Shown: piece by piece, positions 45,501-56,276 of the stretch
Layout: every line of letters begins with the position of its first letter
Numbering within the stretch: the first letter of the stretch is position 1
Source of the DNA: Forficula auricularia
Lineage: Eukaryota > Arthropoda > Insecta > Dermaptera > Forficulidae
Direction of reading: 5' to 3'
DNA: 64,000 nt
NCBI GenBank assembly: GCA_024734495.1
Contig: JALMQS010000912.1
Span: forward strand, 1 to 64,000
Made by a program: the position numbers and the translations under genes
Notes under the pieces: generated by a model
Told to the model about the DNA's origin: nothing
The model's input: only the letters and a program-made list of their open reading frames with translations
Databases searched by the model: none

Positions 45501-45695
45501 GATAGATGGTCCAAGATACTAACAGAATGGTGCCCAATAACTATGAAAAGGAAAAGAGGAAGACAAAATGCGAGATGGAGCGACGACATCGCGGAGATGA
45601 TGGGTAGGGATTGGTGTAGAACTGCGAGACAAAGAAGAGCATGGCAATTCCTTGGAGAGGCCTATGCCCGGAAGGGCCTAGTTTCATATAATTAA
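42585..45695 (+). CDS. LINE ORF2, endonuclease and reverse transcriptase
   Basis: 1036 residues. Residues about 90-330 are an APE-type endonuclease (NVRTL, SEVR, YAPTS, GDFNSKVG, SEIDFIL, SDHRLL). About 540-800 is the reverse transcriptase (DKATGIDGIK, LLDYEKAFDSL, RQGDPLSPLLF, LRFADDLILM). The C-terminus (RGRQNARWSDDI, GRDWCRTARQ, LGEAYARK) is the conserved tail seen in RTE-type LINEs. It nicks target DNA and copies the LINE RNA there. The N-terminal 90 residues have no recognised domain. The frame is intact. Confidence 0.9.
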   Translation: MELSSSTRHHPEQLVTEDGFDQILHKNYKYNIPIDTQIKGTQKVLFKNKFTIKENSINTNENINNILRKNKYEMKRDYNVNKNKNTNTNLTIGSINVRTLKDEESLIELENALDNSNINILGISEVRRIDEKIIMRNKRIFYHYGEIPGQGGVGFLIDNDLKSKIIMIRKYSPRVIALKIQYSSKSTLTVLQIYAPTSYSEEEVCEEFYERLCDSINDNKATYKNKLIIMGDFNSKVGKRLKEESRIMGPYGYGNRNERGERLLNFCQEYNLKIVNTFYKKRAGKKWTWLAPNGNTKSEIDFILTPTLNIIKKFEIDNKFLFNSDHRLLKIEINKMIFKKRPKAEWNKNYDIVINKLNDEILSDMSGEISKNEFKDINKVQEQYDIIEKHFNIIQNKISERKVKNSKLSNNTKELIKKRNKLKINRNIKRNRIEYNLMCKLVKYNIKKDLKIYNDNIIKSLIEPNVAIKKIKKNMFPNKIINASMKDGKGKILYNREEMSKLVTNYYKRLYSKNQTYLNFKMEEFINNNIQDEIPEFMESEIENVIKKLKNDKATGIDGIKNETIKYTMKTTKIYLTKIFNNILKTKIIPRQWKESNIILLFKKGDRGEIGNYRPLTLSSNVYKIFMNLLKKRMQNKLIFNQPIEQAGFRPGFSTHDQLQSVNQIIEKAMEYQFTVYIALLDYEKAFDSLNQDYIFHALKSQGMDMGYILLLRNTYEGCQARIQMEESGPFFDVERGVRQGDPLSPLLFNCALEQIFRQLDWHQKKFGLNIYGRYVNNLRFADDLILMATSEEQITDMIRDVCRESEVAGLKINTRKSLIITNGPSINVKMKDDLPPIQTKENAIYLGQVISFKNKMDLEIKRRKSQSWSKFWGLKYIFKNNDISLQNKIKVYKRCIIPILIYGAQTWTTTAKTLLILERTQRAMIRSILKIKRMDRITTESMYKRTGIEDLRIIIKRYKWNWAGHLVRSQDDRWSKILTEWCPITMKRKRGRQNARWSDDIAEMMGRDWCRTARQRRAWQFLGEAYARKGLVSYN

Positions 45696-45774
45696 TTGTA
45701 ATTGAAGTTTTGTTTGTAATTATGTTAAATAAAAGGCTTATTATTATTATTATTATTATTATTATATTTAATCG

Positions 45775-45915
45775 AAGGGTCAACCGCGATTGGAATTAAG
45801 TGTACTTGTCTTTGGAATTATTTTATAATCCATTATATAATCCCCCTTCATCTATTATCTTCTACTTGGAAATGAAAGTAGTTGTACACGATATTAGTTC
45901 ACGGTTCACCTCTCG
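45775..45915. mobile_element. Small MITE with inverted ends
   Basis: GGTCAACCGCGATTGGAATT at the left is an imperfect inverted copy of the right end, GATATTAGTTCACGGTTCACC; GTGTAC and GTACAC pair inside. Copies or halves flank every zinc-finger gene in the window. Confidence 0.55.
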
Positions 45916-46039
45916 TATTTAATATATATAGTATGTGTGTATCTTTATTTGCATCCAGCATAGGTATTGTGTCTTGATTATACTATATATATTTGTCTAG
46001 ATTAATTTGTAACAACGCTTAGAGAAATTTCTCTAAAAA

Positions 46040-46118
46040 AATTACCCTCTTGCCTAGAATCGAACCGACAAACTCTTGAACTAAGGGCATTAGCTCTAGC
46101 CATTACACCATTGAAACA
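46040..46118 (-). repeat. tRNA-like segment (probable SINE head)
   Basis: On the minus strand TGGTGTAATGGCTAGAG resembles an A box, and GGTTCGATTCTAGGC fits a B box at the right distance. The acceptor ends do not pair, so a functional tRNA is unlikely. Confidence 0.35.
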
Positions 46119-46255
46119 TTAATAATTATATCTTGATTTCTGTTACTAAAACTATATATTTTTGATTTAGACTTTGTGTCGAGATAATATTGTATTCATT
46201 TGAACTCGAGTGAAAATGAAAAATTACCAATAGATTTTAAGTTAAGAAACATTAA

Positions 46256-46612
46256 ATCAAATACTGCATATACCAATACAGGACAGTCTGTCAAAATACA
46301 ATAGAAAAGCAAACCGTTTTTGGTCTCATGAATTTGAGCGCCACCATGCGAGCAAAACGGAAATCTTGCAGTCAAATCCGACTTTCGGCCGACAAAATTA
46401 AAAAAAAAACTTGAGCGTCATGGAAAAAATATATATTGTGTCCGTTTAATGTTATATATGATTTAATAAGATCGATTTTATATAATTTACCCATTTTAAT
46501 ATTATGCGCTTTATGTAGTTTACTTTTTTCTCGCTAGAGTGTGCTGTTTTCAGGGTACCATATTTTTGACAGGCTGTCCTGTATTGTTATATACAGTATT
46601 TGATTAAATATA
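46256..46612. mobile_element. MITE with about 60 bp inverted repeats
   Basis: ATCAAATACTGCATATACCA and TACAGGACAGTCTGTCAAAA are mirrored by TTTTGACAGGCTGTCCTGTA and TTATATACAGTATTTGAT. The interior is unrelated and non-coding. The superfamily is uncertain because the flanks are ambiguous. Confidence 0.65.
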
Positions 46613-46917
46613 TATTAATTAACGAGGCAAATTTGAAATATAATTGTCAGCTCGGATTTTAAACTGATGGATCGAATCGATTTTCATTAACCAGGCAAAT
46701 TTGAAATATAATTCTAATTTGGACTCGAATTTTGAAATGAAAGATTCCAATTCATTTTAAATTAGGAAACATTAAATATATTGATAATTGTTCCTCCCCC
46801 CCCCCCCCCACAGGCCACTCAAAAATTAAAGAGGCGAAACTTTTAAGAGACGATGTATTTTCGGTAGTTTACGGGTATACATTTGGAGTGTGGTTTTTTA
46901 AGAGGAATAAGATTATT
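46613..46917. other. AT-rich spacer with poly-C run
   Basis: Two near-direct copies of GGCAAATTTGAAATATAATT (46626, 46692) and a C run near 46796-46809. No gene. Confidence 0.35.
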
Positions 46918-47005
46918 GGACTGAGACGCTGCCCGCCAGGAATTTCAGCCCGGAGGGGCCGAGCTTCGAGGGCGTGCCGAAGGCACGCACGAAAAGCTCG
47001 TATAT
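46918..47005. mobile_element. Helitron-like GC-rich end fragment
   Basis: GAGACGCTGCCCGCCAGG, GCCCGGAGGGGCCGAGC and GTGCCGAAGGCACG match the end at 18690-18800 in order. It stops just before the repeat ATTAAGAATCTGGAAACAGG. Confidence 0.5.
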
Positions 47006-47289
47006 TAAGAATCTGGAAACAGGGTATTAATACTATAAATAATGCATGCATGTCTCAGTTTATATTCATCTTTATTATATACTATATATATATAGATATC
47101 AATCTAATCTTTTACATCAATTCAGAGATAAAAATGATAAGATAGCAGACTTCATATTAAAAGGACACGACAATAGGACAATCTTTTTGTTTCTTTTGAT
47201 CAGTGGCGTAACAATAGCGGGTCAGGACGGGCAAAATGCCACGGCCCGTGAGGACCGCGAGCACAGGAGTATCCTAACATTAATTATTA
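47006..47289. repeat. Repeat 'AAGAATCTGGAAACAGG', uninterrupted copy
   Basis: Contains CTGGAAACAGGGTATTAATACTA without insertion, then TGCATGTCTCAGTTTATATTC and GACGGGCAAAATGCCACGGC. It is the empty site for the Helitron at 52354. A third partial copy is near 59125. Confidence 0.65.
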
Positions 47290-49289
47290 CAAAATTATAC
47301 ATTATACAGAGATTTAAGAGGTTATTTTTTACTTAATAGAAAAACTCAAAACGCTTAAGTTTAAAAAAGTTTATTTCTCGTGTCAATCCATTGGATAGTT
47401 ATATTGTATTTCCATAATAAAAATGAAGCATTTTTTGTTGAAGACAGAATTGAAATGGTGTTAATTTATGTGGTGAGTGTGGGAGAATTGTTATGGGGTT
47501 ACCATTGAAATGTTGGCTAAGCCTTTTCCTGATACGAAAATACCCACACAAGCTTCATTTTATCGAGTTCTAATATGTTAAAAAATAAACTGCAACGGAT
47601 CGTTGCTAAACTTTATCCAAATTCATTTAAAATATTAATATGTTTATTCCTTTATTATTAATCAGACATCACTTGGAATTTGCAGTTCATGTTGACTTTA
47701 ATTTAAAAATAATGATCGATTCTCATTTACTAGTAACAATCGATGAATAATCATTCTACATTCGATTTTTGACATTTCGGTTAATATTGGTAACCATTGA
47801 TGAAGACATGGAGGAATCGACTTAAAATCAAAAATAACGATCGATACTTATCTAATACTAGAGGAATAACCTTATTGCATTCCATTTTTGATGTTTTGTC
47901 TTTAACTCGATTCCTCTATGTCTTCAGCAATGGTTACCAATAAAAACCAAGACGTCGAAAATTCAATATAAAATGGTTTTTCCTCATGTACTAGATGAGA
48001 ATCAATCCTTATTTTTGACTTTAACTCGATTCCTCTATGTCTTCAGCAAAGGTAACGGATAAGAAAACAACGCAGTTGCTATGGTTACTTATAAAATTTC
48101 CTCCCAAATTTTTATCATTTCACAGAGAGAAGCCTATCCATTCTTACTTAAGCAAGGTTAAATGAGCTATATTAAAACGATCCAATGAATAAATTTTAAA
48201 GAATTTAAAATATAAAAATTAAAAAAAGTACTATAATACTCTAGAATAAAGTACTTTAAAATATAATTTTACTAAAAACTTTATTTAACCTTTTTTTGTG
48301 GGTCCCCAAGGTACTTAATTAGGATAATAAATTTCATCAAAATTGGTTAAGTCATTTTCAAAATATTTAGAAAAAACTAAAATAATACTGAAATAAAGTA
48401 CTAATGTTTGTGGGCCGATATGTACCAAAAACTAATCAGCGCTTCATTTTGTTAAACTAATGGTAGGTTTTCAATTTCATTTCAATCGGTGCAACGGTGT
48501 GGAAAAAATCGTGGGCCAAAAAAACGATAACATCCATACATACATCCGCACGCACTAAATGAAAAAATCGCACTTTTTGGCCTCTCGACCAGACCCCATG
48601 TAATTTTTGGCAAAACCGTCACGTGCTAAAATTTTACCTAATTGAATACTACAATTTGTGACTTTAATTGAGACCATGAGTTCCGTAGTCTTTACCTGAG
48701 GACCCTTTAAAGCCACACTTGCCGCGAGACCGATTACAATACTTTCCCCATGCTTCGCATTGGATAAAGTAAAAACAGGAAGTATAAAGGCTACGAAGAA
48801 ACTACAACACGCCAAAATAACGAAATTGGAACTGGAATTCATCCAAAAAACTTGCGATAACACTCTGGAATGTCACAGACAAGTGTCGAAAAATTATTAA
48901 ATTATTAATAAATTATTTATTTAATAATTAAATATTTGATAATTAAGTTGAATAATTCTTAAAAATAATTATTATAAATTTTTTGAGATCTAATTGATTT
49001 AATATTTTGTCTATTTGATGTCTGATAAAAAAATAGTTCTTATGAAAATTGTTCAGTTTTTTTTTGAAGATTAAGGATCTATAAAGAAATATATAGGTTT
49101 CCATTTAAAAAACAGAAGTTGACCTTGAAATACCCTCGAAAGCTTGTTCTAGGTCCACAAACATTAGCTTAGTTTAGTTTCCCCCCTGATGTAAATAAAC
49201 TTTTATTTGAAACTTTTATTCATATCATGCACTCTTTTTGAGTTATAAGACTGTCTTAACATAAAAAAAAACTCACCCGGTATAAAGTA
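47290..49289. repeat. Third copy of palindrome-arm repeat, interrupted
   Basis: 47290-47575 resembles the arm near 10330-10500, including a DUF4817-like relic. 47585-47640 and 48241-48775 match 15305-15900 inside the hAT. From 48776 the match jumps to the relic at 10130-10200 and its outer neighbours. 47641-48240 is an insertion with internal inverted repeats (ACTCGATTCCTCTATGTCTTC against GAAGACATGGAGGAATCGAC). No intact gene. Confidence 0.65.
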
Positions 49290-50024
49290 CTAGCTGCAAG
49301 GCCTGCCTTAGGCGGCCCTCTTGCTAGACAAGGGGCACGCCACCTGGACCCCCAACCTACGAACCCCACCCTCACAACCCACTCCCACAGCCCCCGAAAC
49401 CCACCCAGCACCCCCTCCCCCCTCCCCGCACCACCCCACTACGCCTCTGGGCCCTCACCTGAACCCCCCACTCCACCCTGCACCCCACCACGCCTAGCCC
49501 CCCCCAACCCCCGCGGACCTTCAGACTTTAACTCATCTCACCCCCGCACACAGTTTTTGCATTTCTAGCCTTATAGTGACCCACAGGTTATTTATAGAAA
49601 ATTTGGTTGAGTTTGGTCCAAGAGTAAGAATTTTCATTTTTTGACCCCCCACCCCCATTTTAGGTGGTTAGTTTTTGCATTTCTAGCTCTCTAGCGGCCG
49701 ACAGATTATTTATACAAAATTTGGTTGAGTTTGCTCCAAGGGCAAGAATTTACATTTTTCACCACCCTTTTGGGTGGTTTTTTGGGGGGAATTTTTTTAA
49801 ACAAAAGTTATCAGAAATCACATCCCCTACAACTTTGTTCATAATAAAATTTGCCGTAAGGGGGTCGGGTAGGCTAGGCAGTAGCATGTCAGCCAGCTAA
49901 CCAAGAGGACCCGAGTTCGAATCCGACTCGAGGCATCCGGCTAAAATCTGACCCCTGGGTAGAGACAAATTTAAATAAAATTAATACTATCGTAAATGGC
50001 TTATGGCTAGAAAGGCCGAAAAGC

Positions 50025-50061
<37 letters not shown>

Positions 50062-50189
50062 CCGTAGAGTTAATATTCATTCGTGCCCCCCCCCCCCCAA
50101 ACCCCCTTTTGGGGTCAAAATATCAAAACGTTATATAGCTAGAAACGTAAGTTAGAAGACATGTGATGGAAATATGAAATTTCATTATC
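49290..50189 (-). mobile_element. Helitron in reverse, cut by a LINE
   Basis: The 3' terminus CTAG is at 49290, with hairpin GGCCGCC...GGC(A)GGCC. C-rich and CTAGAAATGCAAAAAC parts follow, then sequence matching 38560-38660, stopping at GAAATTTCATTAT where LINE sequence starts. A SINE (49859-50053) sits inside. Confidence 0.7.
49859..50053 (+). mobile_element. tRNA-derived SINE inside the Helitron
   Basis: Starts AGGGGGTCGGGTAGGCTAGG, has B box GAGTTCGAATCCGAC, and ends in a long A run. AAAATTTGCCGTA (49846-49858 and 50054-50066) is an exact 13-base target duplication. Confidence 0.85.
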
Positions 50190-50395
50190 GCTTCGATTCG
50201 AATCCCCTGAAAATGTGTGGCAGCCTATCCATGCTGGGCGTCTCTGTCGCATCTAACCTGTCTCTGGAATGAACACATCTCCTCTGTGGCGAAATCTGTG
50301 GCAAGAAAGATTGGCTACTTATTCAGGTCCAAGGAATTTTACAAGCCACCACATCTTCTCACCATCTACAAGGCCCAAATCCGCCCCTATCTCGA
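50190..50395 (+). pseudogene. Older LINE copy, left piece
   Basis: Matches 51043-51245 of the younger copy (TTCGATTCGAAT...CGCCCCTATCTCGA), coding for the end of the reverse transcriptase. It continues at 51789 after the younger insertion. The frame is shifted. Confidence 0.7.
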
Positions 50396-51788
50396 TCACC
50401 TCTGTTCTTTCCAAATTAATGGAATTAGTCATAAACCAACACGTCCTTCATCACTTAGAAAACAATAAATTAATTCACGATAGGCAATATGGATTCAGAC
50501 AAAATCGTTCCACAGGCGACATCTTAACCTATGTCACCCACACCTTGAACAATACTCTAGAGGCCGGAAAAGAAACCCTCGCTGTAGCCCTTGATATCTC
50601 CAAAGCTTTTGACCAGGTTTGGCACAAAAATCTTCTTGCCAAACTACCAGCCTTTGGATTCACACCAACACTTCGCAAATGGATTGAAAGCTTTCTGACA
50701 AACCGAAGTATAAAAGTTGTGGTGGATGGAACATCTTCTGAATCGTTCTCCACAAACTCTGGTGTTCCCCAAGGCTCCGTAATCTCCTCCACACTCTTCC
50801 TTATTTATATAAACGACCTTATTGATCAAACGGCAAACCCCACTCATTGTTACGCCGACGATAGCACTCTACACGGCAAACCCTCTCTCCCGAATAATCG
50901 AATCAATATTGCCTCCTCAATTACTCTCGACCTAGACAAACTGAATAAATGGGGCTCTCAAAATTTAGTTAACTTCAATTCAAACAAGACTCAATGTTGT
51001 CTAATTTCTAGGCGCGAAAATAGAGATTTCCCTGATATTCACTTCGATTCGAATACCCTGAAAATGTGTGACAGCCTATCCATGTTGGGCGTCTCTGTCG
51101 CATCTGACCTGTCTTGGAATGAACACATCTCCTCTGTGGCGAAATCTGCAGCAAGGAAGATTGGCTTCTTATTCAGGTCCAAGCGATTTTACAAACCCCC
51201 ACAACTGCTCACCATCTACAAGGCCCAAATCCGCCCCTATCTCGAATACGGCTCTCATCTGTGGAGAGGAGCCTCAAAATATTCTCTTGCTACCCTTGAT
51301 GCAATTCAGAAACGAGCCGTCAGGCTAATTGACGATTCTACCCTCACCGACTCCCTCGACTCGCTGGCTCATCGAAGAGATGTCTCCGCCCTTTCCCTTT
51401 TCTATAGATACTATCACGGCAGGTGCTCTGATGAGATAAATTCAATAATTCCCCCCAAAGCATGCTTTGCACGCAGCACACGTTTTGCCGACTCCCAACA
51501 CTCTTTCGCGGTCAAATTAGAAAAGTGCCGGACCACTTCATTCGCGAATTCATATATCCCCATGACTTCAAGGAACTGGAACTCTCTCCCAGCCTCTATC
51601 TTTCCCAGCACCTATGATCTTCAAACCTTCAAAACCAGGGTGCATAGACACCTACGTCTACACCCTCTCACTTAAACAACTTTCCCTTCTCTTCGGTAAT
51701 GCAAGGGTCTTTCGAGATCCATAGGGGCTACATCTTTACTGGTGCACCCCTTCTTGCATTCGATTGCATTAAAAAAAAAAAAAAAAAA
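50396..51788 (+). mobile_element. Younger LINE, 5'-truncated, nested in an older copy
   Basis: Codes for most of a reverse transcriptase (to 51675), then a short 3' UTR (AATGCAAGGGTCTTTCGAGA ... TTCGATTGCATT) and a poly-A run (51771-51788). RT motifs are GFRQNRSTGDI, ALDISKAFDQVW, GVPQGSVISSTLF and CYADDSTL; the C-terminal domain ends HRHLRLHPLT. The wording fits the CR1/Jockey group. The endonuclease is missing by 5' truncation, so it cannot act alone. The first 42 codons of the longest frame come from the older copy. Confidence 0.8.
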
Positions 51789-52329
51789 GAATACGGATCT
51801 CATCTATGGAGCGGAGTCTCTAAATATTTTCTTGCTACCCTGGATGCAATTCAGAAACGAGCCGTCAGGCTAATTGACGATTTTACCCTCACCGACTCAC
51901 TCGACTCGCTAGCTCATCGAATAAATGTCTCTGCCCTTTCCCTTTTCTATAGATACTATCACGGCAGGTGCTCTGGTGAGATAAAATCAATAATTCCCCC
52001 AAAGCATGCTTTGCACGTAGCACGCGTTTTGCCGACTCCCAACAGTCTTTCGCGGTCAAATTAGAAAAGTGCCGGACCACTTCATTCGCCAATACATATA
52101 TCCCCATGACTTCAAGGAACTGGAACTTTCTCCCAGCCTCCATCTTTCCCAGCACTTATAATCTTCAAACCTTCAAAACCAGGGTGCATAAACACCTACG
52201 TGTCCATCCTCTCACTTAATCAACTTTTCATTCTCTTCGGTAATGCAAGGGTCTTTCGAGATCCATAGGAGCTGAATCTTTACTGGTGACCCCTTCTTGC
52301 ATTCGATTGCATTTAAAAAAAAAAAAAAA
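51789..52329 (+). pseudogene. Older LINE copy, right piece
   Basis: GAATACGGATCTCATCTATG resumes exactly where 50395 stops. It repeats the C-terminal coding region and the 3' UTR with differences, ending in poly-A at 52329. Reading frames are broken. Confidence 0.75.
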
Positions 52330-52353
52330 TATTAAGAATCTGGAAACAGGGTA

Positions 52354-53190
52354 TCTATATATATAAAAAGTTAAGGTTTTGTCTGTACATTGGTCCAAAT
52401 CAAGCCAAATTTTGGTTGCACACGTTTCAAGCAAAGTTATGAACGAAAACATCCTCAGCTAAATTCATGTATGTCTGTCTGTATGTTTCCGTGGTTTCTG
52501 CGAAAAGTTGCTCACAATTCACGTAAAAACTGCTGAAGGAATAACTTTTAAGGAGTTCGGTGTTGGTTATAGGTGAAACTTGGAACTCTTTTTTGTGAAA
52601 CCTACCTCGTATCTTACACAAGTTTTAATATTATGCTGAAGGGATTATTATGAAATTTCATATTTGCATCAGAAGTCTTCTAACTTACGTTTTTAGCTAT
52701 ATAACGTTTTTATATTTTGACCCCAAAAGGGGTATGGGGGGCCCTCGAATGAAAATTATCAAATAATTCCTAAACTATATACCCTACGTCAAATTTTATT
52801 TTGAACAAAGTTGTAGGTGATGTGATTTCTGACAACTTTTGTTTAAAAAAATTCCCCCCAAAAAACACCCTTAGAGGGGGAGAGTCAAAATATGAAAATT
52901 TTTGCTCTTGAACCAAACTCAACCAAATTTTGTATACATAATCTGTGGGCCACTAGAAGGCTAGAAATGCAAAAACTGAGACTGGTGGTTCGGGGGTGGT
53001 GCGTTGGGGGGAGGAATCCAGGTAATGGTGTGGTGCGATGCGGAGTGGGGGGTTCAGGTTAGAGTCTAGAGGGGTAGTGGCGTGGGGTGGAAGTGGGGGT
53101 GCTGGGGAGTTCGGGGGGTGTGGCGGTGGGAGTGGGTTGGGTTCCTCACTGGCTAGCAACAGGGCCGCCGAAGGCGGGCTTTGCAGCTAG
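52354..53190 (+). mobile_element. Complete non-autonomous Helitron (837 bp)
   Basis: It begins TCTATATATATAAAAAGTTA and ends with hairpin GGGCCGCCGAAGGCGGGC, then TTTGCAGCTAG. It lies between A (52353) and T (53191) in CTGGAAACAGGGTA|TTAATACTA. The same host sequence without the insert is at about 47012-47040, and again near 59125. No coding capacity; a Helitron Rep-helicase must act in trans. Confidence 0.9.
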
Positions 53191-54605
53191 TTAATACTAT
53201 AAATAATGCACGCATGTCTCAGTTTATATTCATCTTTATTATATACTAGTATATATATAGATATCAATCTAATCTTTTACATCAAGTCAGAGATAAAAAT
53301 GATAAGATAGCAGACTTTATATTAAAAGGACACGTCAATAGGACAACCTTTTTTTTTTTTTGATCAGTGGCGTAACAATAGGGGGCAGGACGGGCAAAAT
53401 GCCACGGCCTGTGAGGACCGCGAGCACAGGAGTATCCTAACATTTATTATTACAAAATTTATTAGTTTTGTATTCAATTAATTTAAGTTACCTACTAAAT
53501 AGTAAAGAACTAAGTACAGACTCAAATTAATTATTTCAAAATTTCAATCCAATACTCTTTTTAAATTAAAAATTACTAGAAAATCAATGAAAAATATACA
53601 TAATAATTAATTATAAAAGCGTTTGAATGTACTTTGCGTAGTGATTTGTGGTGTACACCTAATTCCATTCGCGGTTCACCCCTCGGTTGCGCCACTGCTC
53701 TTGATGTAGTTTATTATAATTAAACCAATTTATTTTTTATTTAAAGCCAAAATAATTATTAAAGATAAATCAATAGAATTATAATATAAATAGAAATACA
53801 TTTATTAAATAAAACCTGTTCAAGATTTTTATCATTTAAAACAATAATAAAATGTTAACAATGTTTAATAGAGATGACAATTAATTATTTATTAATTAAA
53901 CAAAACCTTATATATTTATATTCCTTGACAAATAAAAACTAACCTGTATAAATTGGATATTTCAGTTCCATATTTTCAATTTCAGCCATAATGGATATTT
54001 CGTTCAAGTTCAAACAAATAATTTAAAGATTAGTAAAAGATTATAATATTGAATGGATTATTCTTTTTTATAAAATATAAAAATTATATCCTTGAATTTT
54101 AGTATATATTCGAAAAGAAATAATTTAAATAAAGAATATGAGAAATCAATAATTCTCGTTTCTTTATTTACATCAGGTGGATCGGGAGCATAGACAAAGG
54201 AATATATAGATAGACAACTCCCTTCTTTGTTTTGGGACGCTGTTTACAGCACCCCAAGCAGTATACTCCGAAACTAAAATAGCGAGCGAGAAATTTATAT
54301 ATATATATTAATAAATATTAGAATTTGAAAGATAATTAAATTCTAAATAATCGGCAATGAAATAGTGACGTTTTGCCTTTTTTTTATCAAAATAGTTTCA
54401 ATCTTTTTTGAGGAAAAAAATATATAAACCAAAGCACTACTTTTTACTGCACGATTTAAATAACGAGTAATTTTTTTTCTTAGTTTTAAAATAGGAATAA
54501 AATTAGATAAAAAAAAAAAAAAATTTTATTATAAAATTTCCTGAAACCGACGGTTCGGAAATACCTCTGCAGAGAAGGTTCCGACAAGAAACTCGACAAA
54601 TGACA
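53191..54605. repeat. Paralogue of the 26640-29905 flank without insertions
   Basis: Collinear with 26640-26890, 27833-27930 and 28915-29905 but lacking the hAT element at 26890 and the foldback at 28095. It therefore serves as the empty-site reference. AT-rich, no gene. Confidence 0.7.
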
Positions 54606-56050
54606 TATGATACAATATTATACACTTCCAAATAAACATATAAACAAAACCAATACAAGAACCCTGTCACACCGTTCATCTGTATTTATGCTATAAAAAA
54701 CAATCTTAAAACGTTTAGTTTGACTCGAAACATATCGGGGGAATTTCTCTCTTTGTCTATGGAATTTAAATTGATTAAAAAAAAAAGTTTTTCATCTTCC
54801 CCAGATACATCAACTTTTATTTTATTTTTTTTTTATTTTTTAACATCAAATTAAATTACATTGACAAAGGAAAAAATTTCCCCTTAAAAGTTTTTGAGTT
54901 AAAATAAAAGTTTTATAAAAAAATTTATATTTAAAAAAACAAACAATCAATAACTTAATAATTTTAACCTATAAATATGAACACATAATGTATATACATC
55001 ATCTCAAAAAATCCATTCGATATACAAATATGAACAAAATGGAAACTATTATACATATCCAAACAAATAAATAATCTTATACATATATTACTTTAATAAA
55101 ATATTCAAATAATAATGTGAGTGAATCATACAGACATCTTACTCTGGCGGCAAAATTAACAATTAGAAATGGAATACAATTATTATTTTCTAGAAAAAAT
55201 AATTTTGAAATTATGAGTATGAAAGAGAAATTTCGTCAGCTCACATCGGGGATCCAAAGGCTGGAGCCCCCGGTAAGGGGAGAGCCCACTTTATATAATA
55301 TTTATATCCTCCCTTTATCAATGAAAAAATTGGCAATTGCAGCTGGATATTTTATAAAGCAACTATATATTGCCTAATTTTTCATTGTAAAGGTAAATTT
55401 CTCCCGAAAGGAATGAAATAGTAATAAAATTTCATTTGATAGTTATTAAAAAACTATCATTTACATATACTAGACTTGATTTGAATATCATATCTTAAAG
55501 CTAAGATTAAATTCAAGGAAAAAAACTCAAAACTATATTGTAAATTTTAGTAATTTGATCATTTTTGTTTTGTTCGAACGGTTTGAACTAGAGTTGAACC
55601 TGGCACAGAGCTACAGATTATTAATTCGAATTCATGTGCCAAATTTTAGCTTATTTGCTTGTCTCTTTCAAGAGAATCCGATATAAAAATTGATTTTTTT
55701 CCATAAATTGTTATATAGAGAGCTCTTAAACTATCGTAAGTAATGATCTCAAATTTTACACAAAAGTTGGTATTAATTAATAACCAACAATGTATGTCAA
55801 GGTTTAGTTATTGCTCAAACCGTTCACTAAAAAATAAAAAAAATAATGTCACCAAATTTTTCAAAGAACGTATCGAGTCTTTTCTTGTTGGTGATCAATT
55901 TGCAACTTTTTAGGGTTTGACTACATATTTAATTAAGTGAAGTGAACACCAACCCTTCTGACATATAATTAATAATAATCCATTCCATCGGATCTAATAG
56001 ATGACAGACATCCACTTATGATTTTCTAAAAAATTTAAAAGATACTAATC
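54606..56050. other. AT-rich intergenic DNA
   Basis: Related to 39400-39660 at 54700-55000. 55245-55290 has a GC-rich relative of 24490. The 86-codon frame at 55117-55377 has no recognisable domain or paralogue support and is not called. Confidence 0.35.
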
Positions 56051-56054
56051 TTAA

Positions 56055-56276
56055 GAAAAATAATCAAGAACACGTTTATTCGAAACCAAAGGTTTCGGGA
56101 GAATTTCTCAATTTTCAATGATAAAATTTGAAAAAGAAAAAAAAATGCTTCCTCTAGAATTTAGAAAAAAATTTTAGAAGAAGCAACTTTTTTTTCATTT
56201 ACAAATTTTACCATTGAAAATTGAGAAATTCTCCCGAAACGTTTGGTTTCGAATAAACGTGTTCTTGATTGTTTTT
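56055..56276. mobile_element. Foldback MITE
   Basis: AATCAAGAACACGTTTATTC and TCGGGAGAATTTCTCAATTT are mirrored by AAATTGAGAAATTCTCCCGA and GAATAAACGTGTTCTTGATT, giving arms of about 70 bp around an 80-base A/T-rich loop. No coding sequence. Confidence 0.7.

Larger units (their letters stand above)
41697..45765 (+). mobile_element. Full-length RTE-like LINE (about 4.07 kb)
   Basis: The order is a 115 bp leader, ORF1, a 24-base gap, ORF2, an 85 bp 3' UTR and a (TTA)n tail after AATAAAAGGC. ATTTAATCG at 41688-41696 and 45766-45774 is the target duplication (longer if tail bases are shared). The empty site TTATATTTAATCGAAGGG appears near 58895-58913 in the flank of zinc-finger gene C. Both frames are open, so this copy may be young. 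Confidence 0.9.

Noticed and set aside
46040..46118. tRNA gene
   Set aside because: A and B boxes are plausible but the acceptor stem does not pair; treated as a SINE head.
55117..55377. 86-codon plus-strand frame
   Set aside because: No recognised motif, crosses a known repeat (GGAGCCCCCGG), and has no matching frame in the related segment near 24490.
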